A DNA stretch of 64,000 bases from a virus (IMGVR_UViG_3300002835_000122:1-64000), one strand, 5' to 3'. Shown: positions 1 to 9,848, counted from the first letter of the stretch. Numbers and translations are program-made. The notes: generated from the letters alone by a model not told the origin.

Positions 1-633
1 TTAGAGAGCTTTAGCGGAAGGAACTCCATTGAATTCTTTGACCTTTTCACGACCGTAATCTCCAGTAGTATTTGCCTGACCATAGCCAGCAACAAATACT
101 ACAGTACTAGTGACGCCATTGAATTGACTTGGCTGAAAGAATCCGAATGAGGCCGGTGCGCCAGCAGCATCTGTGCGCTGAGCATGGCCGGTGTTCGCAA
201 AAATGTCAGCGGAAGGAACGCCGTCAAATATATAGTTATCATACAGGGCGTACGCATTAAATCTATTGTGTGCGTGTCCAAACGTTGAAGGGAATGCAGA
301 TGCGCCAGCTAAGCCTTTGTATTCTTTCGGCTTAAATCTAGCTCCATCGTAGGTAGCAGAACCATCAGGGAACGTGCCTGAAAGAGGGTGCACATATAGC
401 GTAGATCCATTAAATAACTGGGACAGGAATCTGTTTCCAGGGAATTGACCGGTGCCAGGAGCAAAATGATTGTCTGGCGCACCATCTAGAACGTGACTGG
501 TGCTATACAATGGATAGAAAGAATATGTACCAGTACCCTTGACTTTGCCGGTCATTGAGACATATGGGTTGACCATTCCAGCTGTTGTTCTGCCCTTTAA
601 TACTGGTCTGGGCCCTTGGTAAAACGTTGCCAT
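1..633 (-). CDS. Putative virion protein, 210 aa, function unknown
   Basis: I do not recognise a characterised family. The protein is rich in Gly, Phe, Tyr, Pro and Asn, has no membrane segment or signal peptide, and looks like an all-beta surface protein. A short motif of the form aromatic-x-G-(V/A)-(P/T)-S recurs: IFDGVPSADIF, FNGVTSTVVF and the C-terminal FNGVPSAKAL, with a weaker VLDGAPDN copy. The ATG at 633 is preceded by AAGGAG about seven bases away, and the TAA stop occupies the first three bases of the window, so the gene is complete. It follows the baseplate arm genes after a 63-bp gap with a promoter-like box, so it may be transcribed separately. A decoration, adhesin or tail-tip role is possible but unproven. 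Confidence 0.75.
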   Translation of the reverse strand: MATFYQGPRPVLKGRTTAGMVNPYVSMTGKVKGTGTYSFYPLYSTSHVLDGAPDNHFAPGTGQFPGNRFLSQLFNGSTLYVHPLSGTFPDGSATYDGARFKPKEYKGLAGASAFPSTFGHAHNRFNAYALYDNYIFDGVPSADIFANTGHAQRTDAAGAPASFGFFQPSQFNGVTSTVVFVAGYGQANTTGDYGREKVKEFNGVPSAKAL

Positions 634-661
634 TTATTTTCTCCTTATAAAAAGATACGTG

Positions 662-673
662 TCTTTATAGTAC
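662..673 (-). promoter_or_regulatory. Candidate late promoter -10 box (TACTATAAAG)
   Basis: The 63-bp gap between the 417-aa and 210-aa genes reads TACTATAAAG on the minus strand (core TATAAA at 669-664), about 31 bases before the start codon. The same TACTATAAAG core occurs upstream of the sheath gene (53613-53608). No good -35 hexamer is present here, which would fit a phage-modified or extended -10 type of promoter. The box overlaps a weak imperfect palindrome, so an operator or mRNA hairpin is an alternative. Confidence 0.35.
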
Positions 674-696
674 ACCTAAAATGTTTTTTTTAAACC

Positions 697-1950
697 TTAG
701 TTGTATTGAATAATTAAATCAGACAAAACTGGTGCTGTTGTGTCATTTGCCACATTTAAAGTAACTTCAATCCATACATGGTTATTTGCTCCTGGATTGT
801 CCAAACTATAGGTCCCCCCATCATCATATATGATCCTATAGTCAAAAACGTTACTAATTTGACTTAATGGAACATTATATATTTTTGGAGTAACGCTAGT
901 TATTTCATTTATAACATCACCAGATATTGGGGTGTATTTTATTATAGTTCTTCCAGTGGGTAGGAATTTATCATATCTTATATCTAGGTCTGAAAGACCA
1001 TAGGTATATATGTAATTTCCAAGCTCTGTAAAGTAATTCTTTTGATTAAACTTTACTCTTATAGCAGTAACTTCTGTTTCTGGGAATTGATAACATAGGG
1101 GGCCCGAGTTCTTTACTGAGTCTGCCCCTGAGGTATTCCATCCTCCAGGAGCAACTTTTCCGATCGCCGAAAGATCACCATCATAATAGCCATTCGAATT
1201 AAGGGGTATCCATATATCACTATTTGATAATGTTGGATCTGGCCTAGTGGTGTATTCTATTGAGAATATTTCCACACCAAATGATGGAAATGGATTTAAT
1301 TTTATTGTATTCGTTTTAGACGATCCTGCAATTTCCGAAGATACTTTTATGTACATCATCATTTGAGCACCGGTGATAGGATTGCTATTGGAAACTATTG
1401 TTCTTTTCCACACCTTATCCTGAGAGTCTAAAATGCAGTTATATATAGGTGTTGAGTCTATGGTGGCTCCATTTGTATCTACTCCAGTAAATGTAAGATC
1501 TAGCATCGCCTTGAAATAGTCGGGAACGATTTGCCCAACACCCGGCTGCCCAAATTTAAGCTTAGAGAAAGATCCGCTAGAAACCTTAGGCAGAGATATG
1601 ACATTGTATGTTGGATCAAAACTTAATAGTTCAGTTCCTGATACAGCAAAACTGCTACCGATAAAACTAGAATAATCTAGCTGTGAAAAAGAATGAATAG
1701 ATAGAGTATTACTTTCGGACTCTAGTGCCTTGATTCTGTCAGAAATATCATTAATGGCGTTTGCCAAAAAGGTGTGATCTTTAAGAACGCGCTCAAAAGC
1801 TGCCGACAACTTTGTGTCAACCATATTTGATTTATTATACAGATACACCAAATCTTGATAGTTCTCTTCTATTCTAGAATTGTAATCAGAGCTATCAACA
1901 GGGCCGTTGTACTTGTAATCTCTTTTTTTAGTTTTTAAAATGTCTGACAT
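697..1950 (-). CDS. Baseplate/arm structural protein, 417 aa (arm paralogue family)
   Basis: This is the smallest of four related large structural proteins (417, 714, 914 and 867 aa). Residues of roughly 20-85 look helical and coiled-coil forming. They are followed by a short beta motif ending ISLPKVSSG, which matches VTIPKISSG in the 714-aa protein, and then beta-rich domains. A strand pattern IRVKFNQKNYF followed by YGLSDLDI also recurs in the 714-aa protein. No enzyme motif is visible. The gene starts one base after the stop of the 131-aa gene, so translation is probably coupled. The layout suggests a trimeric or fibrous baseplate arm piece; the exact role is inferred from position at the end of the wedge cluster. 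Confidence 0.8.
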   Translation of the reverse strand: MSDILKTKKRDYKYNGPVDSSDYNSRIEENYQDLVYLYNKSNMVDTKLSAAFERVLKDHTFLANAINDISDRIKALESESNTLSIHSFSQLDYSSFIGSSFAVSGTELLSFDPTYNVISLPKVSSGSFSKLKFGQPGVGQIVPDYFKAMLDLTFTGVDTNGATIDSTPIYNCILDSQDKVWKRTIVSNSNPITGAQMMMYIKVSSEIAGSSKTNTIKLNPFPSFGVEIFSIEYTTRPDPTLSNSDIWIPLNSNGYYDGDLSAIGKVAPGGWNTSGADSVKNSGPLCYQFPETEVTAIRVKFNQKNYFTELGNYIYTYGLSDLDIRYDKFLPTGRTIIKYTPISGDVINEITSVTPKIYNVPLSQISNVFDYRIIYDDGGTYSLDNPGANNHVWIEVTLNVANDTTAPVLSDLIIQYN

Positions 1951-1951
1951 T

Positions 1952-2347
1952 TCAGTTACCGTTTTCTAATAGTGAAACTTTATAAAATAATCTAGCCAGC
2001 TTTCCGCTGAGCTTATTCATGGTGTCAACCTCAAGTAAATTTTCGGTAGCGCCTGGTGCATCTATATAAATACTTATTCCCTCTAGGGCGTAACTTGTTC
2101 CGTCTTCTAACTTTGCAACTTGGTCATAATCGTTTACGCTACCAATAAAATAATTTAACTTATTTAAAATGTCTAGATCTACCGTTGTAAGTTCATCTAG
2201 TATTCTTGAAAAATCAATTTTTAATAAATTACTTTCTAGATTCTCAGACAAACTATTTCTTGAAGATTTAAATTTAGTTCTATTAAGCTGGAATAATGGT
2301 TCTCTAATTCTATTCTTATTTTCAATTTTATTAAAAGTTATAGCCAT
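1952..2347 (-). CDS. Small baseplate-region protein, 131 aa, unknown
   Basis: This is a short, charged, mostly helical-looking protein (KIDFSRILDELTTVDLDILNKL), with a short beta stretch (YALEGISIYID) and a C-terminal helix. No known domain is recognised. It starts one base after the stop of the 714-aa gene and ends one base before the start of the 417-aa gene, so it belongs to the same translational unit. It could be a linker or a small chaperone for the neighbouring arm proteins; this is inference from position only. Confidence 0.7.
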   Translation of the reverse strand: MAITFNKIENKNRIREPLFQLNRTKFKSSRNSLSENLESNLLKIDFSRILDELTTVDLDILNKLNYFIGSVNDYDQVAKLEDGTSYALEGISIYIDAPGATENLLEVDTMNKLSGKLARLFYKVSLLENGN

Positions 2348-2348
2348 T

Positions 2349-4493
2349 TTAACCTTCTTCGTTGTGTTTAAATTTAACTCTTACACTATCTATTGACGGA
2401 GACACCAATGGATTATCTGATCTATATAGATCTGCTCTATATCGAACTGCACTAACCGGCTTAGTTACCTCTGAGTAATATTTGATTTGAGAGACTCCAT
2501 ATAAATACTGCGATGAAATTATTTCTCTAGAACCAAAAACATTATCTATTGTAAATACAAATGAAGAATTGGAAACGCGCTGTCTAAATTCATATGGATC
2601 TAGATAGCTATAATAGTCTAAAAATAAAGTTCCGTAATCAGATATTGACTTTCCAGACATTATATTAAAAGTAATTAATCCTTCAAAGTTTTTATCATAA
2701 ACAATTTTTATGAAGTTTATTCCCTTTTTGAAATCCCACTGAACATCTTTGCTTAATGTACCAGAGGGAAGATCTGCTATTAGAGTATCATTCAGATATA
2801 TTGCTAGATTAAAATCTTCTCTACTTTTTGTTACGACGTGTACTGCAGAGTTTTCTGCATCACAGTTGATCTTACCGTCCAGTAGACCAGAGCATATACT
2901 ATTAAATCCTGGACTAATAGAACTAAGCTGATTTGTTATTGGAGAACTAGTAGTTACATCTGACGTATTAGCCGTGTTTATTTTTTCACTCCACACGTTT
3001 AAGGCTTTGTATATCTCCACTGCATTTACGGATGCGGATCTAATTATTGCATAGTTCTTAAATGAGTTTATCCCAGATAAAATGAAAGGCTGCTTAATAA
3101 CTTCTACGCCGGCCACCGCTATTCTATAAACGTTTTTATTGAAATATATAGAGGTGCTAGGGTTTAATTCATTTATGTTAGCGGATGTTGTATTTAAATC
3201 GATTAGCTCAAATCCACCTTTATTCTGCCCACCGTCCTCTATAGTTTTCATAGATTTAGTTGAGGATTGTAGGTTAACCGATGTTGGATTCGAATTATTA
3301 TTTGCATTGATTGGATCAATTGCTATCCAGTTAAAGTTTTCTACCCCCACTGCAGAAGGATTATCTACCGCAACAAAATAACTTACGTCATATCCAGATC
3401 CAACTTGATGTTCTACATCTAAGGCTATGGATTCTATCGTAAGCAGTCCGTTGTCAGTTTGTGGAATTGATAGTGGCCTAGAGATTAAGGTTGCTCTCTT
3501 ATCGTGATACTTTGCTCCTATGAAAAAATCTCTTAAACCAAAATCATATATATAAGGCTTATCGGAATCATTTGAAGTTTCATCAGGGTATGTTTTAAAT
3601 AATGTTAGTTTAACTTTAGAATACTTTAGGGGGTTGAAAGTAAAGGAAAATCTATCATAATCATTTCTTGAGTCTTTAATTTTTATTTGCTCTGGAATTG
3701 AAATGTCGTTAGGGGTCATGGTGACAATTACAGTAGTTGGACTTCCGGTCAAGAGGGTTCCCTCAATCTTAGATACTGTAAAATTATTATTAATTGGAAT
3801 GTCTATGTCCATTGAAACTATAGACATATTTGCAGATTTATATCTATAGCTCCAGTATGTATCTGTTAAGCCATCTAAAACATTGTCAAAATCATTTACG
3901 GAAGAATTACTGTAAACTTCATTGCCATTTTCCAATATTGAAACCTTTACGGATTGAAGATTGACTACGGATGAAGATATCATATCAAATATGCCAGAGC
4001 TAATTTTGGGAATAGTTACATTTCCTATAGATGTATCTACGAAAGCATTCGTGAGCGACATGTCTATATTGGTTGTATTGGAAAAATTATCTATAAAAGA
4101 ATAAAAAAATCCATCTGAATTTAGATTAGAAAATATTAACTGATCGACTTTACCTTCTAATTCTCTTCTTTTTGTTTTTAAATTTGACAATCTTTTATTT
4201 AACGATGTTATTGTTGACATTAACTCATAGTTGTTTTCGTTAATGCACTCATATAGTATTTCTAGATTAAATAAAGAATTAATCATAAGCTCATTAAGAT
4301 CAGAATGACTGATAAAATTTGACAAACTTATAGCATTATAGTCTACAGAAACGGGAAGGCCTAATTTATTACTTGAAAAGTATGTATTAAATATTTTTCT
4401 AATTTCTTCTTCTGAGGGTCTATTTCCTGAAGAGTAAAATAATTTATATATGTTATTTAAAAATTTTCTCTTTTGTATTGTTGCTATATTCAT
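2349..4493 (-). CDS. Baseplate/arm structural protein, 714 aa (arm paralogue family)
   Basis: The first 80 residues or so are loosely helical. Residues of about 85-120 form a charged helical stretch (LNKRLSNLKTKRRELEGKV) that should be a coiled coil. The shared motif VTIPKISSG comes next, followed by a domain containing NVLDGLTDTYW, which looks like a discoidin/galactose-binding-type beta sandwich, and then further beta domains. These shared elements tie it to the 417-, 867- and 914-aa proteins. Its ATG overlaps the stop of the 914-aa gene by four bases (ATGA). A possible role is a baseplate arm or receptor-binding tripod component; carbohydrate binding is only suggested by the discoidin-like motif. 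Confidence 0.8.
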   Translation of the reverse strand: MNIATIQKRKFLNNIYKLFYSSGNRPSEEEIRKIFNTYFSSNKLGLPVSVDYNAISLSNFISHSDLNELMINSLFNLEILYECINENNYELMSTITSLNKRLSNLKTKRRELEGKVDQLIFSNLNSDGFFYSFIDNFSNTTNIDMSLTNAFVDTSIGNVTIPKISSGIFDMISSSVVNLQSVKVSILENGNEVYSNSSVNDFDNVLDGLTDTYWSYRYKSANMSIVSMDIDIPINNNFTVSKIEGTLLTGSPTTVIVTMTPNDISIPEQIKIKDSRNDYDRFSFTFNPLKYSKVKLTLFKTYPDETSNDSDKPYIYDFGLRDFFIGAKYHDKRATLISRPLSIPQTDNGLLTIESIALDVEHQVGSGYDVSYFVAVDNPSAVGVENFNWIAIDPINANNNSNPTSVNLQSSTKSMKTIEDGGQNKGGFELIDLNTTSANINELNPSTSIYFNKNVYRIAVAGVEVIKQPFILSGINSFKNYAIIRSASVNAVEIYKALNVWSEKINTANTSDVTTSSPITNQLSSISPGFNSICSGLLDGKINCDAENSAVHVVTKSREDFNLAIYLNDTLIADLPSGTLSKDVQWDFKKGINFIKIVYDKNFEGLITFNIMSGKSISDYGTLFLDYYSYLDPYEFRQRVSNSSFVFTIDNVFGSREIISSQYLYGVSQIKYYSEVTKPVSAVRYRADLYRSDNPLVSPSIDSVRVKFKHNEEG

Positions 4494-7234
4494 GATCTTT
4501 TGACCTTAGCTATTAGTTGATAAGAGTATATGCTTGGAGTAAAGTTTAGCTTATTCTTTTTAGTTATTTTTATTTTAACTAGAATATTTCTTACCTCTCT
4601 CGGCACTGCGGGATAAGTAAGATATGAAGCTCCGGAAAGTCTATACTCATTTAGTACTGACTGATTGAAGAACAAAACTTCTGGTATGCCTGAGAAGTCC
4701 AATTGTATAGGAGATATTTGAATCCAGTTATTGCCTCCGTCTACAGAGATGTATCCTAGTAGGGATATATTTTTTAACATAGCTTCGTCAATATTGGAAT
4801 CGATACTTAGCATCGCTGATTCCACTGGAAAGTCAAAGTTAAACGGCAGAGAAACAATCTCTAATTGAGAATTAAATATTTCTTTGTAAACTTCTATATC
4901 TCTTAGGCCTATACACCAACGTTTAGCTGGATATCTTTCTTTGGCTGATTGCACCCTAACTGAATACGTTTTTATTCTTTCTTGCGCGGTAAAAGATTTC
5001 TCGACTACAGACATTGAATTTACTGTACTTCCGTCATCCAGTAGCGTTGGACCAATATTTGTAACCGTTAAAGTTAAATTATTTTCTGGTACCGTACCAC
5101 CAAGGCTTGTTCCAGGAATAGTAATGGTATCCCCTATGGCGTAGCCGGTACCATATTGAGTCATTGTGACTGTTGTGTTTCCACTGTAACTTGCGCTTGA
5201 CCCAGTTTTAGTAATAGTAAATATTGCGTTAGTGCCAGTTCCGCTGGTGGCGCTTTGCATAACTCCAGGATAAGCTGTCGCTCTAGTTGCAACTGTTAGA
5301 GTCAAGTCATTCGCGGGTGTTGCGCCACCAAGGTTTGTTCCAAGAATGGTGATCGTATCCCCTACGGCGTAGTTGGAACCACCATTAGTTATTGTAACTG
5401 TTATGTTACCACTGTAAGCGGTGCCAGAACCAGTTTTAACAATATTAAATACTGCTCCAGTACCAGTTCCGCTGGTGGCGCTTTGGGATCTTGCAATATA
5501 GGTTGCTTCAGCCGTGACGCTGGTTCCAGAAGCGGTAAATGTTGTAGCCCCTTGAACTAGAGCAGACTTGGTAATACTGGTTCCTGTAGCAGTAAATGTT
5601 GTGCCAGCTGGAACTAGGGCAGTATGGGACATATAAAGATCCATTAAATCGTCAAAATCTTTTTGAGCTGCGTTCATTGTGTCATAGTTTTTATTTTTTA
5701 TTTCATCTTCAGAATATTCTATTGACGATAGGAAGTATGCGGTCTTAATAACATTACCTGTTCCTAGCTCAAATTCAGAGTCCCATCTTTCAAAGTAAAC
5801 TTTTTCCTGCACATTTAATGGACTAGTTAAGGTTAGTTCTATAACATAAAATTTTCTTGCTACTGGTTTCTTTTTTATTGAAACATTAATAGTTTTAGCT
5901 GCGGATCCCAGTCTAGAATACTCTGTTGGATTAGACTGTGTGGGCAGTAGGTTGTATTTGTTGTATTCAACTTTTTCGTATATATCTTTACTCAGTGCAT
6001 CTGGATTAAATCTTTCCAAATTTACAAAAGGATTATTTCTATTCGATGCTGTTGGCTTCCAGTATAAGTGTTGAATATCTATATTGGAATACTCTGGCTG
6101 TGTAAAAGAGACTTGAATTTTAAAAACTTGTCTTTCCGAAAATCTTATTGTTGCTTTATCGTAGAAGTATGATTTAGCCATTTGTAGATTTAGTGGGACA
6201 AGTGAAGACCCTATGTATATGGGAGATTTAAGAATTTGCTCTGAAACCCCATCCTTACCGTATACTATTACACTGCTAACTTCTACATATTTCATAGAGC
6301 CAAAATATGGAGTAATGTCTATGCTATTTGCAACAGCACTGCTTGAGGATGCCAATTCCAAGTCAAGAACTAAAGGCTCATTCACTTGATGGTTTGACCA
6401 ATCTACTAAATCACCCTCTCCGGTTTTTGAGCTGCTAAATTCTGATTTAAGATATTTAAATTCATTTTGTCTTGCCGGAATAGATGGCTTAGGTGATGGG
6501 TTATTTTTGTCTACATTCAATGCTTCATATTCAAAGTAACTTAAAGGATTGGAATCTTTTATGCTGGTAAGATTATTCAATGTAGAGCTATTCTCAAATA
6601 CATATTTATAATCGCTACTTTGCTCAGCGTCTAGTGACTTGACTACCTGGTGGCTATTACCTATAAATCCTCCAGAGCTTAGTACTTTTACTAAATTTGC
6701 GTTCCATTTTTGAGTAGCTGATACTGAAAGGCTCATTATTCCATTTTTAATTAATGGATTAAATCCAGCTTGTATTTTTGAGTAATCTATTGAGTCGTCG
6801 TTATCAAAAGAGTCACCAACATAAAATATGTCATCAGCTGGGCTCCTAGAATACATCTGTAGGATCTTTGCTTTTGAAGCTATTCGTTCAGAAAATCTTT
6901 TTTCATTTTCTATTTCTTTTGTAAATAAATTGAACACACTAATAGATTTAGCATTTAATGAGTCTATTTGACCGGCAGCTATGTTAATGTCTGATGCAGA
7001 GCCTTCGAAAAATAAATTAACCTTTGAAGATATGGGTGGCTCCCCCTTAATGAAGGGGTCGTACTGAGTTAGCGGTGCGCCCATTTGTTGTTGCACCTCT
7101 GTTAAGATTTTTGAATATTCACTAGCTATTTCTTCTTTGGAAAAAATTCCTCTAGAATTTACTACGTTAATTAACCTATCTACTTTAATTAAAAGCTGCT
7201 GATAAGATAGTAGGTTTGGGGATAATTGTGTCAT
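4490..7234 (-). CDS. Baseplate/arm structural protein with inserted Gly/Thr repeat module, 914 aa
   Basis: The N-terminus is helical. It is followed by the family beta region (GDSFDNDDSIDY, then NGIMSLSVSATQKW) and strands such as FKIQVSFTQPEYSN. Between about residues 538 and 729 sits a block of different character: two short GxTTFTA(T/S)GTS(I/V)T copies and then two 76-residue repeats containing SATSGTGT, TVT(I/M)T and GDTITI-GT-LGG. Such Gly/Thr repeats are seen in tail fibre and virion proteins of aquatic phages. The flanks continue the family fold, so the repeats look like an insertion. The four-base overlap with the 714-aa gene suggests coupled translation. Function: outer baseplate or arm component, with the repeats perhaps surface-exposed. 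Confidence 0.8.
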   Translation of the reverse strand: MTQLSPNLLSYQQLLIKVDRLINVVNSRGIFSKEEIASEYSKILTEVQQQMGAPLTQYDPFIKGEPPISSKVNLFFEGSASDINIAAGQIDSLNAKSISVFNLFTKEIENEKRFSERIASKAKILQMYSRSPADDIFYVGDSFDNDDSIDYSKIQAGFNPLIKNGIMSLSVSATQKWNANLVKVLSSGGFIGNSHQVVKSLDAEQSSDYKYVFENSSTLNNLTSIKDSNPLSYFEYEALNVDKNNPSPKPSIPARQNEFKYLKSEFSSSKTGEGDLVDWSNHQVNEPLVLDLELASSSSAVANSIDITPYFGSMKYVEVSSVIVYGKDGVSEQILKSPIYIGSSLVPLNLQMAKSYFYDKATIRFSERQVFKIQVSFTQPEYSNIDIQHLYWKPTASNRNNPFVNLERFNPDALSKDIYEKVEYNKYNLLPTQSNPTEYSRLGSAAKTINVSIKKKPVARKFYVIELTLTSPLNVQEKVYFERWDSEFELGTGNVIKTAYFLSSIEYSEDEIKNKNYDTMNAAQKDFDDLMDLYMSHTALVPAGTTFTATGTSITKSALVQGATTFTASGTSVTAEATYIARSQSATSGTGTGAVFNIVKTGSGTAYSGNITVTITNGGSNYAVGDTITILGTNLGGATPANDLTLTVATRATAYPGVMQSATSGTGTNAIFTITKTGSSASYSGNTTVTMTQYGTGYAIGDTITIPGTSLGGTVPENNLTLTVTNIGPTLLDDGSTVNSMSVVEKSFTAQERIKTYSVRVQSAKERYPAKRWCIGLRDIEVYKEIFNSQLEIVSLPFNFDFPVESAMLSIDSNIDEAMLKNISLLGYISVDGGNNWIQISPIQLDFSGIPEVLFFNQSVLNEYRLSGASYLTYPAVPREVRNILVKIKITKKNKLNFTPSIYSYQLIAKVKRS
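5048..5620 (-). repeat. Tandem 228-nt (76-aa) repeats inside the 914-aa arm gene
   Basis: Two in-frame copies with a 228-base period are recognisable from the matching blocks starting at 5232 and 5460 (GTGCCAGTTCCGCTGG and GTACCAGTTCCGCTGG on the plus strand). Two shorter copies of about 36 bases precede them in reading order. The block is visibly more G+C-rich and more Gly/Thr-rich than the surrounding gene. Confidence 0.85.
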
Positions 7235-7244
7235 AAGAGTCTCT

Positions 7245-9848
7245 TTATCTGAAGGTAGAATTTAACTTATCATAATAAGAATCATAATTTATTGTTTTCA
7301 TCTTTAGTACCAGGCTATCAATAGATATTGGATCTGTTGATTCAGCTATATTCTTTCTTAAGATTATTCTAAATCTTAAATCGTTAGGGACATACTGGTA
7401 GTCTACTTTAAATGGGGTATTTATATTTTTATTAAAAATGATTCCTTGACCGCTGTGAATAAATATAGTGTTATTAGTTTGAAAAAATTCATTTTTTTGA
7501 GAGCTAGAAGTATAGTTAGTTATATTTAAGGCATAAGATCCATCTGACAATTGAACCCTTACTGGAGAGTAGCCGGAAAAATTACCCGTAAAACTAGTAC
7601 CGACAGACCTGCTGTAGAATGCATTGGCGGCTGCGCCCTTATTGATATAAGGCGCATACGACAATCTTACATACGAATTAGGGTCAGTTTGTTTGAATTG
7701 TTCACCTGGACCATTTTCTGTTCCAAATGATTTAACAGATTCAAGGAATATGTTTTGTCTAATAAAATCAATTTCATTGGGCGCAGCCGAAGAATAATCC
7801 AAGGAGTAGCTAGCTATATATGTATCTACTGGATTGAAGGTTTCACTAGATAGGGTAATTGTTTTATTTGAACTAGAATAAGAATAACTAACAGATCCTC
7901 GTGGCATGAGTGTTCCGTTTTTATATATGTTAATAGAGTTAGCTATAGCGTTGAAGCGAATAGTTGCTTTTTTTGAAGCTGGATCAAAAAATAACATTTC
8001 AGACTCTATAGATGAAAAGCCATAAGGTGCTATTGGAGTCCAATCAGATTCCCTATTTGGAATCGGCTTATTGGATATCGAAAGTTCATAAGACGCTGGA
8101 GATTTAAGATCTAATTGAGAAGACATAACGGATAATGAATTTGTTGCCTGATTTATTTTTGCTTTTACTGCCGTTATTTGTCCGTCTATTGGGATTTTTT
8201 TACTAATAAAAACTGCTTTATTACTCTCCGCATTTAAAGTTTCAATTAACTCTATAGATTTTAGGGAAAAAGTATATTCATAAGAGTTTTCAGATTCTAT
8301 AACCTGTGAATTATTTACTGCATTCACGTTGGGAAATGAAATTATTGGATTAAAAAATTGATTTGTATAATCAGATATTTGATTTGAGGAATTGTATTGG
8401 CCAAATCCAGCTTGATCAAGACTACTTACAGATCTGCTGCTTATCCCCTTTTCTGTATACTTTGTATTGTCAAAAATATTTAACTTTCCAGAAAAACTGT
8501 CTAACATAGTATTCATGAGATTTATGAATATTGGAGTATTGGAGAAGATATTTCTATCTTCCATCACCAAAGAATTAAAATCTTTAATCTGATCACCTAA
8601 TGTAGAAATATAAGAATCAAACTCAGATGGGAATCTATATGTATAGTAATCATTATCTGAATATTTGTTTTTGGATAAACCAGAAACTGTATTTTTTCTA
8701 GAAAAAAACCAATAAACTATATCTTGAAATTTGCTAAATCTTTTTGTTCTATCATTAATTATTTGCTTAACAAAAGAATCTAAAACTTTTGAGTTTAGTT
8801 CTGAGACTAAAGGAGTTTTATTTGATCTTATGTAATTTGATTGATTAAATAAAAATATAATCTTTTTTACATTCTTTTTATCAAATCTTAATTCAAAGAC
8901 TCCATTAATTAATTTTGGCCGATCTAACAAAGTAGTGTAAACCTCTGCTGAATTTAAATTATTTGATTGTTCTGGAGAGTTGTGGAACAATACCACTTGA
9001 AGTAGTTGGAAATTATTAGATTCATTTGGGTTAAATCTGATTGTATCAATATTTATACTTCGTTGCAAATCAACTTCCGCAGATGTGACTGCTCCTTTGA
9101 TTAGAGTGTAATCATATTCAATATATTTTAAAGATTTTTTAATTTGAGAGTCTAATATAACTGGACTCTTAACTGTAATGCTCCATGAATCTGAGAAATT
9201 ATCATTAAACAAATTAAAAAAATCATTGTTAGTAGTTATATAATTATCGTAATTGGTTTCAATATTTATATTTTTAATATTTCTAATTATATTTTTAACA
9301 TCTTGAGAGCTACCTATCTTAAATACGCCTAAAGAACTGTCAATAAAAGCGTTCCCATTCTCCCCAAAGGCAATATTGTCCCTATCGGGAATAGTGAGAG
9401 TTACATTGTCTGATCTATAATCATTAATAAAGCTATCAAATTTTTCTATATAGTTAGCATTAAAGAGGTCGTCTTTGCCTGAAATGAATTCATAATTATC
9501 AATAAATAATTCCAATTTATCTAAGTCAGTCTGAACTTTATCTATTTCCGAAGAAAAAATATCCACCATAGATGCTAATACTAAACCGTTTGCATTTGCT
9601 GCGGAGAATAATTGTTGCTCTCTTAAGAATAAATTTCTAAATGAATCAATTAATATTTCTTTTGAGATCACAGAAAATGCTGGTATGCGAGCAGCTGAGA
9701 AATTCCTGTCGATTACATTGCTATTCATTTTGTTTATTAACGTTGGCAGGTCTGCTTTAGAGACCTTCATGTTTCTAATTAAAGAAGAAATACTAGCTCT
9801 AGTTGAGGAGGAGTATTGATTTATTGTTTCTGGTAAATAATTTAACAT
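7245..9848 (-). CDS. Baseplate/arm structural protein, 867 aa (arm paralogue family)
   Basis: It has a long helical N-terminal third (about residues 1-135), followed by the family element in the form VTLTIPDRDN and IDSSLGVFKIGSS. Beta-rich domains follow, with KKIIFLFNQSNY corresponding to FKIQVSFTQPEY in the 914-aa protein. The C-terminal part carries INIYKNGTLMPRG, a beta-hairpin type common in phage structural proteins. Asn, Ser and Lys dominate. No catalytic motif is seen. It lies ten bases upstream of the 914-aa gene and just after the PG-binding 924-aa gene, so it is probably part of the same outer baseplate assembly. Confidence 0.8.
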   Translation of the reverse strand: MLNYLPETINQYSSSTRASISSLIRNMKVSKADLPTLINKMNSNVIDRNFSAARIPAFSVISKEILIDSFRNLFLREQQLFSAANANGLVLASMVDIFSSEIDKVQTDLDKLELFIDNYEFISGKDDLFNANYIEKFDSFINDYRSDNVTLTIPDRDNIAFGENGNAFIDSSLGVFKIGSSQDVKNIIRNIKNINIETNYDNYITTNNDFFNLFNDNFSDSWSITVKSPVILDSQIKKSLKYIEYDYTLIKGAVTSAEVDLQRSINIDTIRFNPNESNNFQLLQVVLFHNSPEQSNNLNSAEVYTTLLDRPKLINGVFELRFDKKNVKKIIFLFNQSNYIRSNKTPLVSELNSKVLDSFVKQIINDRTKRFSKFQDIVYWFFSRKNTVSGLSKNKYSDNDYYTYRFPSEFDSYISTLGDQIKDFNSLVMEDRNIFSNTPIFINLMNTMLDSFSGKLNIFDNTKYTEKGISSRSVSSLDQAGFGQYNSSNQISDYTNQFFNPIISFPNVNAVNNSQVIESENSYEYTFSLKSIELIETLNAESNKAVFISKKIPIDGQITAVKAKINQATNSLSVMSSQLDLKSPASYELSISNKPIPNRESDWTPIAPYGFSSIESEMLFFDPASKKATIRFNAIANSINIYKNGTLMPRGSVSYSYSSSNKTITLSSETFNPVDTYIASYSLDYSSAAPNEIDFIRQNIFLESVKSFGTENGPGEQFKQTDPNSYVRLSYAPYINKGAAANAFYSRSVGTSFTGNFSGYSPVRVQLSDGSYALNITNYTSSSQKNEFFQTNNTIFIHSGQGIIFNKNINTPFKVDYQYVPNDLRFRIILRKNIAESTDPISIDSLVLKMKTINYDSYYDKLNSTFR

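Noticed and set aside
643-672. Hairpin around AAAGATACGTGTCTTT as a terminator
   Set aside because: The stem is short, AT-rich and contains a mismatch or wobble; it overlaps the promoter-like box and lies close to the ribosome binding site, so it was not called a terminator.
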